A stretch of DNA of 64,000 bases from Nautilus pompilius (Eukaryota; Mollusca; Cephalopoda; Nautilida; Nautilidae). Position 1 is the stretch's first letter. Every line of letters begins with the position of its first letter. The stretch covers positions 1,302,001-1,366,000 of the forward strand of contig JACATO010002138.1 in NCBI GenBank assembly GCA_018389105.1. Direction: 5' to 3'. A program made the translations under genes and the position numbers. Below are positions 50,181 through 61,005 of this stretch, piece by piece. A model generated the notes under the pieces. That model searched no databases, was not told the DNA's origin, and worked only from the letters and a program-made list of their open reading frames with translations.

Positions 50181-51691
50181 CAGTGCATTTTAATTTCATA
50201 CAATTTAATTCAAACAGTGAAACTTATATTCTAGATTCATTACACAAAAGGAAATATTTCAAGCCTTTTTTTGTTTTAATTTTGATGAAAATCAAAAATC
50301 TACTATCTCAAAATATTATAATATTTCATAAGATCAATTAAAAAAAGGATTTATAATATAGAAATGACGAACTTCTGAAAAATATGTTCATTTATGCACT
50401 CAATACTTGGTCGGGGCTCCTTTTGCACGAATCACTGCATCAATGCGGCGTGGCATGGAGGCGATCAGCCTGTGGCACTGCTGAGGTGTTATGGAAGCCC
50501 AGGTTGCTTTGATAGTGGCATTCAGCTCGTTGGTATTGTTGGGTCTGGTGTCTCTCATCTTCCTCTTGACAATACCCCATAGATTCTCTTTGGGGTTCAG
50601 GTCAGCCGAGTTGGCTGGCCAATCAAGCACAGTAATACCATGGTCAGCAAACCAGTTACTAGTAGTTTTGGCACTGTCAGCAGGTGCCAAGTCCTGCTGG
50701 AAAAGGAAATCAGCATATCCATAAAGCTTGTCAGCAGACTGAAGCATGAAGTGCTCTAAACTCTCCTGGTAGATGGCTGCGTTGACTTTGGACTTGGTAA
50801 AACACAGTGTGCCAACACCAGCAGATGACATAGCACCTCAAATCATCACTGACTGTGGAATCTTAACACTGGACTTTAAGCAACTTAGATTTTGTGCCTC
50901 TCCACTCTTCCTCCAGACTGTGGGACCTTGATTTCCAAATGAAATGCAAAATTTACTTTCTTCCGAAAAGAGGACTTTGGACCACTGAGCAACAGTCCAG
51001 TTCTTTTTCTCCTTAGCCCAGGTAAGACACTCCTGATGTTGTCTCTGGTTCAGGAGTGGCTTGACACTAGGAATGTGACACTTGTAGCCCATTTCCTGGA
51101 CATGTCTGTGCATGGTGGCTCTTGATGCACTGACTCCAGCCTCAGTCCACTCCTTGTGAAACTCCCCCAAGTTCTTGAATTGGCTTTGCTTGACAATCCT
51201 CTCAAGGCTGCAGTCATCCCTCTCACTTGCGCACCTTTTCCTATCACACTTTTCCCTTCTAGTCAACTTTCCATGAATATGCTTTGATACAGCACACTGC
51301 GAACAGACAGCCCTTTCAGCAATGACCTTCTGTGGCTTACCCTCCTTGTGGAGAGTGTCAATGAGTGTCTTCTGGACAACTGTCAAGTCAGCAGTCTTCC
51401 CCATGATTGTGGTTGTGTGTACTGAACCAGACAGAGATTCATGGTATTTACACTGCATAAATAGTGATTTACTCAAACTTGGAATGGAATATTCTAATAT
51501 TTTGAGATACGTTTTTTTTTCTATTTTTTTTAGCTGTAGACTGTAATTATCAAAATTAAAATTAAAAAATTCTTGAAACATTTTAGTTTACATGTAATGA
51601 GTCTATAATATATACAATTTTCACTTTCTGAAATAAATGACAAAAAATATTGAACTGTTCCACGATATTCTAATTTTCTGAGATGCACCTG
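50181..51691 (-). mobile_element. Tc1 element, copy 2 (same family as the 39-kb copy)
   Basis: The right end is intact (...GAGATGCACCTG ending at 51691, then TA). The left end starts at 50181 after TA as CAGTGCATTTTAATTTCATA, a shortened version of the copy-1 terminus with a small internal deletion. Internal repeats similar to copy 1 lie near 50307 and 51490. In a 180-base stretch compared by eye near the 3' end of the transposase, about 94 percent of bases agree with copy 1. It lies only about 190 bases downstream of the older Tc1 relic. Confidence 0.93.
50400..51404 (-). pseudogene. Tc1 transposase, same in-frame stop and a changed catalytic residue
   Basis: Start ATG at 51402-51404, 335 codons, ending ...APTKY-stop at 50400; copy 1 reads past that point by four residues. 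A longer open frame runs upstream to 51581 into the inverted repeat, but MGKTADL at 51404 matches the start of copy 1. The TGA at 50838-50840 is at the same codon as in copy 1 (VMI-stop-GAM). The first catalytic position reads LFSEE where copy 1 has LFSDE, so Asp has become Glu. The second (FQQDLAP) and third (DLNPKENLWG) are present. GRKR of the linker is DRKR here. The copy is inactive on at least two counts. Confidence 0.93.
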
Positions 51692-51693
51692 TA

Positions 51694-54086
51694 ATCATCA
51701 GGAGGGGCTATAGCTTTTTTTGTCTAATGTTGGAGTAATTTTAGAGAATTATTAGCTGCCATTGTTCTAAAGATTTTAAAAGATATTGCTTTGTTAGGTG
51801 ATTGTTTTCAACTTTTAAAACTCTCTCATTGAAATTTATCTTTTATTGTTTCGATTCTTTTTCCATACTTTAATGGAATAATTAATTTACATTTACATGA
51901 AGGAAGAGAAATTTTAAGGAGCAAGAAACTCAAATGAATGAATAGTCTTGTTCGGTAAACTGAGGAAGGATTTCACAAGAGTTTATGATGTTAACTCTTC
52001 AAAATAAAGTTTGATTGTCGTATGACCTCAACGATTTTACGAATAATTCATATTGCAAACTACAGCCTACACAGTATTTATCTAGATTGGTGTTATTTTT
52101 TTCTTTAAAGCTGCTTATTTATTCATGGGGCCAAGAAGATACTCGGATGTTTATTAGCTTGGTGTGTTTGTTATATGCCTGCCATCAACATCACATAAAA
52201 AGAGTTTGAACCGCATACTGTGTATTCACTTTGCCTTTTAACACGCACATAGACAGTAATCCATGTCTTATGTAATAAATGGATGAGTGTTTTCTAATTT
52301 ATTGGTCATATGTAGATGGACTGAGCTTTTCTGTCATTCAATGTCCACCACGAAAGGTTATTAAATATCGTTCTCCGGCTGGTAGTATGGTAGACCCTCA
52401 GTGTGGATTTCGTTCTACATCTTTTAAAGTTTTCTCTCCTTAAATCAGAAGGGATATCAAGGATTCTGCTTAAAGTTGGTGTTCATGATTTAAGTGTTAA
52501 AACAAACCATCTTAGGAGCCTAACAAAGAACATGCTAACTGATCATAAAAGAAACCTTAGCCATGAGTGTGAACACACGAAAAGATTTTTACATAATTTA
52601 CCCCAGGTGTTATTTTGAATGTTTAGCATAAAGGACTGAGAAACTATCTTTTACTGTTTCATATTTAATGTCAGATAGTGACTGACTTTGTTGATTTCCT
52701 CTGGGTGCTTTAAATTCTATCCACATCTGAAAAATGAGAAGGTCTAGTAGGAACATTTGTTTGTCCTCACCGCATTGCAATCCTCCTCAGTATGTAAGCA
52801 CATGATCTCCCATATCTAATAACTAAGATCAGGATCTGCAACCAAGCAGGGAAGCATACAACTTTGATGAGATAGATACTATGTAATGATGATCATCTGG
52901 TTCTTCATACAAGACATTAAAGATGATTCCCAATGAGTGCACACTACCATATTCTGTACAGTAAGTCTAAAACTTTCTCGCCTGTTGCTACTAATTTCTT
53001 ACATGGTGCATAAAAACTTTTTTGTAAAGCTGCCTGTGCATTGAAAAAAACCTGCAATTCCTACTGATTATTGTAGATGGAAAATTGTATCTTTAAGTGA
53101 CCTGCTGCTAACTTTATACATCGTGATGAATTACAGCTTTGATGGAGCAGTGCTTTTCTAAATGGAGTGTTTGTAGGCACTTTGAGCTAGCGCCATAGCT
53201 AGCTACCATATGTATCATCACAAAAGAAGGCCCTTGGATATGAAAAATTGCATGTTTGTACGGCGGTTTGGATAATCTTACTGCGGAATCTTTCCATGAA
53301 AGAGTACCAATGACATGAAATGGAATGCTTCAGGCAATGCAGCTGCTTTAGCTGTTATTGGATCCATAGCCGCTGTATTGTGTGGTGTGGCAGGGAAGGA
53401 TGTTCTTACAACGTTTTATTTATCAAGCATATGATGACTTAACGGGGGTGCAAGCACGAGCCTAAATCATTCTGACAGCTTTGAAGGTCAGGCATTTTAG
53501 TAGAATTTGCATAACCCTTTTAACAGTAAGCTACCTATCTGAGCAAAGTGGTTTTGATAGAGATGACACAGGGTTTTAATTTGACCCCCAACTTTTTTCT
53601 GAACACCCCCCCCCCCAACCACCTTTTTGTGGTTTCTCATTTGCAATCCGGACCAGTTCTCTTGTGGCCAACTAGTTAGTGCTTTTTTTCAAGATGGTAG
53701 CACTACAGCTGGACATGTGCCATTTGTTTCCATGGCAGCTCATTATACATAGCATGGCAAGATGTGTGGGCACCTTCAACTGACCTGTGATGCAGAACTG
53801 TGATGAAAGTTTGCCTGCAAAGAATCGACTGTGGAGAACTTCACTGCGAAGAATTGATGTCCACCTAATGAAAGTAGTGAAATGTTGGCACTTAATGTTT
53901 TATTGATGGATTTCTTTATATTCATCATGCTCCACTTTCTGATCAAATTTTGCCTGAAGGAATGCTGAGAAGATGTTTTATAATGAGACACAATCAATAG
54001 AATGTTTTTAAAGGCTGCCCAAAACTAAATTTCACAAACTTTTTTTGGCTTTTTTCTTAAATTAATAGTTCACTTAAATGGAAGGC

Positions 54087-54123
<37 letters not shown>

Positions 54124-54387
54124 TGCTAAATGTGTTTGTTGTTTAGCCACTTTCTGCTGTAATGTTGTTGTGAAGTGTGTTATTAAATTTTGCCTGTATA
54201 GAAAACTATAGAATAAATATACTTGTGTGATTAACCCTTATGCTTTCTGAAATATTAAAAGGTCAAGGATTCTGGATACTTATTATTTAATTTTGTTTTT
54301 TGGGGATTAAAAGACTTTATGATCATTAATGAAATTTTGCTCGCTACTTTAATTTATCTAGGCTAATACAGTTTTTAGTTTTGAGAA
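51694..54387. other. no recognisable gene
   Basis: AT-rich spacer. Open frames at 52015-52618 resemble no family. A C run lies at 53607-53616 and an (ATT) run at 54091-54124. Confidence 0.5.
54091..54124. repeat. (ATT)n microsatellite
   Basis: About eleven ATT units. Confidence 0.95.
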
Positions 54388-54640
54388 TGGCGTCTGTTAA
54401 TCCAGTGGTTAGATTACAGGTCTGCCAAGATAGAGGGACTCTTGAGTTCGATTCCTGGTGAGCATCGGCTGGGTTTGGTGTACCTCTCTCTAGCCAGTCG
54501 CATCATCTAAAAATAGTCAGAAGTGCCAGACTCTCTTTTCTTGTTTCAGATTGGTCGACACCCTCTAGTGGCTAACTGCAGTACTATGCTTCCTCACCAG
54601 GCTTGTCTCTATTGGTAGAGACTGGTGTATAACAACATTA
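54388..54640 (+). mobile_element. tRNA-derived SINE, best-preserved copy
   Basis: The head is TGGCGTCTGTTAATCCAGTG then GTTAGATTAC (A-box region), and GAGTTCGATTCC at 54444-54455 is a good pol III B box. The body contains CTGGGTTTGGTGTACCT, TAGCCAGTCG and CATCTAAAA. The 3' end reads GCTAACTGCAGTACTATGC and the hairpin GTCTCTA-TTGG-TAGAGAC (54605-54622), followed by TGGTG. Copies or fragments lie at 18.2, 20.8, 29.6, 41.5, 55.9 and 63.1 kb. The structure of a tRNA-like promoter, a unique body and a 3' hairpin is that of a SINE mobilised by a partner LINE. Confidence 0.75.
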
Positions 54641-55907
54641 TAACGATGAATAGTTGACATGTCATTTAATTAGCTTTTAAATACATGTCACCTGATGTTA
54701 ACAACTAACATTTTTCGTTTCAAGAATTGTTGTAAAAAGTTTTTTTTTTTTTTTTTAGCAGAAAATGTGAGTTTTTTTTTCCTCCTCTTTAGTCACGATA
54801 TACACTTGGGAATACAATACAGTCAAAATTAGTTAAATGTCAACTGGAAATATGTTTCGAATACAACACATCACCTGATGAAATCCAGGGATTGTTGCTA
54901 TCATTACCACAATGCTATTTCATCCTAGTCATACCATATCATATAACATTCATTCTAATGTTGTAAATTTAATTTTTTTTTAAATGACAAGAAATCTATA
55001 ATTTTTGCTTTAGCATGCCAAATGTGTGATAAAGGATGTAATGTAGCTACTGGCTACACAGGAATGTTTTGTAACTCAGTTAGTTTTGACATCAACTGAA
55101 GTAATTGTTGTAAGTTGTTAGGAATAAATAGATATGAAAATTAATATGGAAAGTTACCTTTTAAATAAATTATTACAAGGATAATTTTACTAGAGTAATA
55201 TGATGGTTTATGACGCTTGGTCACAGAACTTTCTGAGGTTGTTATTCTAGTTAGTATTAACTTTAGCTGTTTTCATTGTGTGAACTCATAGATTTATGTA
55301 TTGCTTAAGTTTAGACAGCTTCTCTAATTAAATGTATTAGGGAGCTTATTTGACTTATTGGTTTACTTTGTTTGTTGAAATTAGATTAAGAATTCTTACA
55401 ATTTTTTCAGTTGGTTTTCCAGCAGTGATATTGTTTTAAAAATTGTTATTGATTTTATGAATAACCTAATTTTGTAGAAAACATTTTATTAACAGTGTTT
55501 TCTTAGAATTTGTGGTTTGAAGTTTGTTTGTTCATACCAAAGTCGATTGAAACATCAATCTGTGAAAAAGAGAGAAGTGTGTACTGTATAGCACAACACC
55601 TTTTGTATGGATCTTTAATTCAAAAATTAAAATCCAATTCTTTTCAAACTGCTTGCTGCTTTATATTGTTCTTCTATTTACTTGCCCACTGATCTGTTTG
55701 TCTCCAGCTGCCGGGGAATAGAAATAAATATTATGATAAAGGTGTAAATATCATCTTTTGTTGTGGGGGGGAGAAAATTGGGTTTTTGTACATCTTTAAT
55801 AATAATAATTTTTAAAATGCATTATCTTTTGATCAATATGGCCAACATAAATGGCAGCTCCAGGACTTTGTCCACCAGGGAGTTCAAAATACTCTGATGT
55901 CACCGAT
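54641..55907. other. no recognisable gene
   Basis: AT-rich spacer with a long T run near 54740. Nothing else is supported. Confidence 0.55.
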
Positions 55908-56170
55908 GATGATGCCTTCCGTCCAGTGATAGATTGCTATAGTTGAGGAATGGTGGAGAGCCTCTTGAATTAGTTTCCACAGGGGATCGACTTGGTTTGA
56001 CCCACCTTTCTGGCTTTATTTCTTGTTGCACTTCTCCAACAGCCAGTTGGATTATTATGGGCTCTGGTTTCCTCTCACATCTAATAAATTCCCTGCCAAG
56101 GTCAGAAGGGCAATGGTTCGTAGCAGGCAACTTCATGCTATATTCCCTCACCCAGCTAAAAATCCAATAG
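55908..56170 (+). mobile_element. tRNA-derived SINE, diverged copy
   Basis: CCAGTGATAGATTGCTATAG, then TTGAGGAATGGTGGAGAGCC and TCTTGAATTAG, aligns base for base, with substitutions, to the 54.4-kb head (CCAGTGGTTAGATTACAGGT...CTCTTGAGTTCG). The body keeps ATCGACTTGGTTTGACCCACC and TCACATCTAATAAA in order. The segment from TTCTTGTTGCACTTCTCC on also resembles the 63.1-kb copy. Open frames on both strands here are by-products. Confidence 0.6.
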
Positions 56171-59100
56171 TTTTGTTTGCATATTTTTACCATTTTTGTT
56201 AATTGTACCGTTGTTGTTTTATTTCCAGGTATCTCTCTTCTTTCTTTAAAACCCAACTATAAGCAGGTGTTTGTTTACATGTAACTTTGCTTCATTTAGC
56301 TCACGATTTGTCGTCGTTGCATCCTCCTCCTAAATAAGTCTGCTGTTTTCTTCACTTCTCGTGTGAACAGGAGAGTGGCGCCGGCTGATCTCTTAAAGCC
56401 ACAGAGCTGAGTGGCACATATCACTCACAACACCAGAAATGGCTGAACGCTCACATGGGTACTTTTTGAGAATATTTCTTCTTTTTGAAATATTTATTTA
56501 CCAACACTTTTTTGTTCTACTTTTTAGAGGGGGACCTCTCCCCCCCCAAAAAAAATGCCATTTAATTTTCTAGCGGGCGTTTGACAAACCCCTTGAACAC
56601 CCTGTCTCGATCCCACCCTCCACTGGACATCTGTTATCACCTGATCCCATTTTAAAATACCTGTTCCATAAAGACTGGTCATTTATTATGGAAGTGGAAC
56701 AGGATGCAGACAGGGCAATATGACATTGTGGAATCAGTCACACTGGTGCCGATCTGTTTGGTAAAAAGTTCCTTCGTACAAAATGGGGTCCAGCCAAGCA
56801 ATTTTATGGATGTTATGAACTAGCGGAGAGATTTGCTGATTGATTGATTGCTCTGGTGGGCTTTTCACCTGTTCATGTTTAACTGTAAACTGCTTTCTCT
56901 TTAAAGAAGTTTGTAAAACACAATTCTGTTTGTAAAATTCTCTGTTAGTTAGTTAGTAACACGTTAACAGATGGTCAAAGAGGAGATTGCTTAACTATTT
57001 CATCTTCATTCTCAAATTAATACCAGTCACCTGGGACTTATAGCACTGGTGATGTGCTTGTAGTTGAGCTAATCAGCCAGTGGAATCATGGGAAATCCTG
57101 GCTTTTGTTTTGTGCATGACGATTCATTTTTCTTCTCATGATCAAACTACCTAATGTTTATTATGATGATGTATTCCTGTTTTATTTGCTCATTATTTTT
57201 ATAGAGATGCTGTTAGACGACAAGTGGTATTCATCAGGTTCTCAGTGGTAGACATATTTCACCATTTCTGAATTGCTTTTTTAGGTATCCATTATCAACC
57301 CCTGTGGCAACAACAGAAAAATGAAAAATTATAAAATTGTCTTTCTTGGTAAAAAAATTAATTTCAGCCAGTTGCAAGATAACAGGTAATTACATATTTC
57401 TTTTTTGTTAGGCACATAGTCATTTCTAATTCATTGAGACTATTAGCACATCACTAAATTTATGAACACCCCGAAAAGGTAGAAGAAAGATGAGTTTGTA
57501 TAAAATGTAATACACATTTTTTTGTTGTTGTTATTTCTTCACGGTTTATTACTTGGATTCCTTTTTCACAAAAGTCTAGAATTACTAAACTCCATATCAC
57601 TACTAAAATGTAGCAAAATTCTCCCTCCATCAGGCAGAGTTTATCATTTATTAGTTTACTTGCTGGTTTTTTTAAACAGCCAAGGTAACAGTGGAATGAA
57701 TAACTTTTTTATTCTTCGCATATTAGAAAAGCCATGGAGTCAAGGATGTAGTTTACTTCTCAGCTATTTTCTGAAACTAGACATAAGGCCGTTTTGGAAT
57801 ATACATATAGCTAGGAACAAAATTTGAGCAGGTGCTAACAACTCTTAAAACTAACAGTTGCTTACAGAGTTGTTTGTTCAAGTGTTTATCTTCACCTGAT
57901 TAATATAAGGAGTCGTTCAAATGAAACTCAGCTGGGTACGATTGCACTGATATGATTTTAGACCAAGTTTGATTAAAATCTCCAAAGTAGTGTTGAACCA
58001 ACTGGTGAACCTACATCTTGGCTATTACTATTGAGGTGATGGACAATACACTCTATTTTCTTTAAATTACATTAGTAACTTTTCATCCGTTTCAGGAACT
58101 GCTTAGTTTCTTTCCATTCAAGGGCTGAAAGCAAAACTTTGGTGGCCCTGGCATCAACCCTTTGAAATTAGGAGTAGCCAACCTTGAGTACAGTGACCTA
58201 GACAGTGGTTAAATGTTAATAAAAATAAGATTAAACATGATTGGCAGTATTATGGGAATTATGGAAGCTGGGGGTTAGAGAAACTAGATGGTTGGTTTGA
58301 GCATTTCCCACATCTCTGTTAGTAGAACCAATTAGAGAACTTACATTTCAGTGCTCTTTCATTTTTATTACTTGCTCCTAGATCAGGCTAGAGGGCAGCA
58401 GCAGTACTGAAACTAGCCACTGGACTGGGCTAATGTCAGCTCAGCAGTCCTCATTCCAGATTTGCTCATTTTCAGCTTTAAAAAAACAAATGTCACTTAG
58501 GTATGATGTTTACCTTCGGACTCATTTGTGCCAATGAGTAAATCTTGCACCAACTTTGCAAGTACCCAGATGCCAATTTTCTTTTTTCTGCCCCCCCCCC
58601 TCCACAAAGTTGTGAAAAGATAAATGGATGAGTATTATCAGCAGGGTTAGGGTTGGATAACAGAGGGAGGCTCAGAGGTTCATGATCAGCATCCCTTTTC
58701 CCAGAAGCAAATGTTATTGGTCCGCAAAGGCTGTGTCTAGTTACACACTGTACAACAGTTGCTTTTTTTCAACATTCTCACTTCTTATACGATAACTCAA
58801 CCTGCTTCCATAACAACTTTAGATTGAGTAGATGCTGAGAAAAGCCATGACCAGAACACCAGGCAGTTCAGTTACATTCATGGAATCCAGTGTCTTGTAC
58901 TGTACCATACCATAAGGAAAGAGATTAACCCTTCTTCACTGGCAGAAAAACGTTAAAGCATGTTTATTCAGAGGAAACTACTCTTGTTACATCACCAATT
59001 TCATAGTCTGTCTTAAAATGTACACGTTTTTCAAACTAATTTTATATATTGCCACCACTATAAAATGGTTCTCTGTTTATCAAATTAAGACAGTGAGTTT

Positions 59101-59500
59101 TTCAATTATTTAGTTTTCACTAAAATAATAATTCAGTTTTGTTTTTGTTTTTTGTTGTATGTTTTAGTCATACTATTTGTACAATGCAAGACTTACTAAT
59201 AAACAATATGTTATTTACACTGGACAACAAAATGAAACTTTTTGTCTGCCACTGAGCAAAATGTAGGTGATCTTAGCTAGATTTTGGGTGCTGATTTCAA
59301 ATCTGAAGTCAGAATTTGCCTGGGACATCAGGTTTTTTAGATAAGCATGAGGAGGAATTTCACCACTAACGCTATATTATGACTTATGTTATATAAAGCT
59401 TGAACAACAATATTTGGTATTCAGATGTTTAATGTGAAACATATTTGCCATGATCAGACAACAGATGCATGAGAGAGACTGATAAAAGCAGTATGGAAGA
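56171..59500. other. no recognisable gene
   Basis: AT-rich spacer. G/C runs lie near 56530 and 58590. The 101-codon frame at 57522-57827 has no family features. TTAACCCTTCTTCACTGGC near 58926 resembles a piggyBac-type end, but I found no partner. Confidence 0.5.
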
Positions 59501-59512
59501 TATGGAACGCAT

Positions 59513-60409
59513 TTAACTTACATAGTAGGTACATTCCAAATGTTTCAGACACTTGTTCTTAAGCTTATGTGAGGTATCAGTCTCCCTTTGGAGAAACCAA
59601 CAGTAATCACCCATCATGTTGGGATTGAATTTGCCTTGATATCTACTTTGCATCACCTTTGTCTTGGTGGAACCTTTCACCATGCTCATCACTGACAACC
59701 CCTAGATTGGTTGGAAAAAAATCAAGATGAAAATGCAGAAAATGCATCTTTAGAGACATCCTGGCCCCCATTCACTGATACACCATTAGCATGTTTTCCA
59801 CATACTCAGCATAGTGCTCAGCCCTATATTTGCCAAGAAAGTTCTGTACAACTAAAATAAATGCTTCCCATGCTGCAGACTCCAGTGGGTTCAGCTTATT
59901 TTTTGAACCTGTCATCATGCATGAGTTCTCGAACTTTGGGCCCCACAAAAATTCCTTCTTTGAGTTTTGCTTCACTTTTGTCAGCACCAAACTTCTCTCT
60001 TATTTACTTGAAGCCATCACCATCTTATTCCATGGCTTTGACAGAGTTTTTCATAAGGCTGAGTTTGATATGAAGTGGCGGAAGGTAGACATTCTGAAGG
60101 TCTACCAATGGCATATGTTGCACATTGTACCTGCCAACTATAGGTTCCTGTCACATAGGCCAATCTTTTTTAGTGTAATGGTTGGCATCATCACGGCTGT
60201 CCCAAAGACACAAGAAGCGTGTGTTTTGTGTACCTTAGCTGCAATCTGAGGAGGAGAGAAATAACTTTGATCTCACCACAAATTTTCCATTTATGATCCG
60301 AATAACTCGTCACTCTCAAAAGGAGTTTCATCGACTCGTATGTCTCTTTCAAGCCAACTGCATGAGCTATAGGAACCAAAGGATTTTGGTTACCATGATG
60401 TAACAGCAC
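59513..60409 (-). pseudogene. relic of an unnamed animal transposon protein (LKIHFLHSHLDFF family)
   Basis: The minus strand carries, in order, PLVPIAHAVGLKETYESMK and HKWKICGEIKVISLLLRLQL (60191-60409). After a shift come a Cys-Trp-Asp-type segment with DDANHY, and YLPPLHIKLSLMKNSVKAM (about 60010-60090). Then come AAWEAFILVVQNFLGKYRAE and YVENMLMVY (59772-59990), and, after a stop, SLKMHFLHFHLDFFP, then VSDEHGERFHQD. The last part is SRYQGKFNPNMMGDYCW (59513-59698, after another shift). This order and these motifs match, from memory, a large set of uncharacterised, repeated proteins in arthropod, cnidarian and other animal genomes that behave like transposon products. I do not know an accepted superfamily name. 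Stops and frameshifts make this copy inactive. No terminal repeats were identified. Confidence 0.7.
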
Positions 60410-60424
60410 AGCTTATGGCTTAGT

Positions 60425-60963
60425 TTGCTACAGTCTATGAATAACCTCCATCATCAGTTACATACCATAACTAAACAACGTGATGTCCTAGAGCAAAACG
60501 GTTTTTCAGTTTTGAAATCAGCATATGAAATACTACAAAGTAAGCATGCTAGTGTTCCGGTGGCAAAATCATTGTTGTCCAGTGTAATGGTAGAGCTAAA
60601 ATTATACGTCTTTTTGAAGTATTAGAGGGAATATCTGGAAATTCATTATAAAAGACCTATTCATTGCATTAGCATTCTTTGTTTTCCTTTGTTTTTCTGC
60701 AACAATGAATATTTTTATCTGGGTTTCTTGGTAAATATGCTGCTGTAGGACTCAGAAAAACTTGTAGATCTGCTTCACATTCAGTATTTTCGTGCATCAT
60801 TAATTCTTTTAAAAATATGTTTTCTCAGGATATTGCATTAAGAATAAAAAGCTTAAATGTTAAGTAGAACAATCTTTTCTTTTAATCATTATTTGAAAGT
60901 CAGAGGGTTTTTATTTATTAAGAAAACAAAAGAAGAGCCTGTAGTTGTAAGGTTAGGGAGAAT

Positions 60964-61005
<42 letters not shown>

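Noticed and set aside
57522-57827. 101-codon open frame
   Set aside because: Low-complexity hydrophobic sequence with no recognisable domain.
58926-58944. TTAACCCTTCTTCACTGGC, similar to a piggyBac end
   Set aside because: No inverted partner or transposase fragment found within reach.
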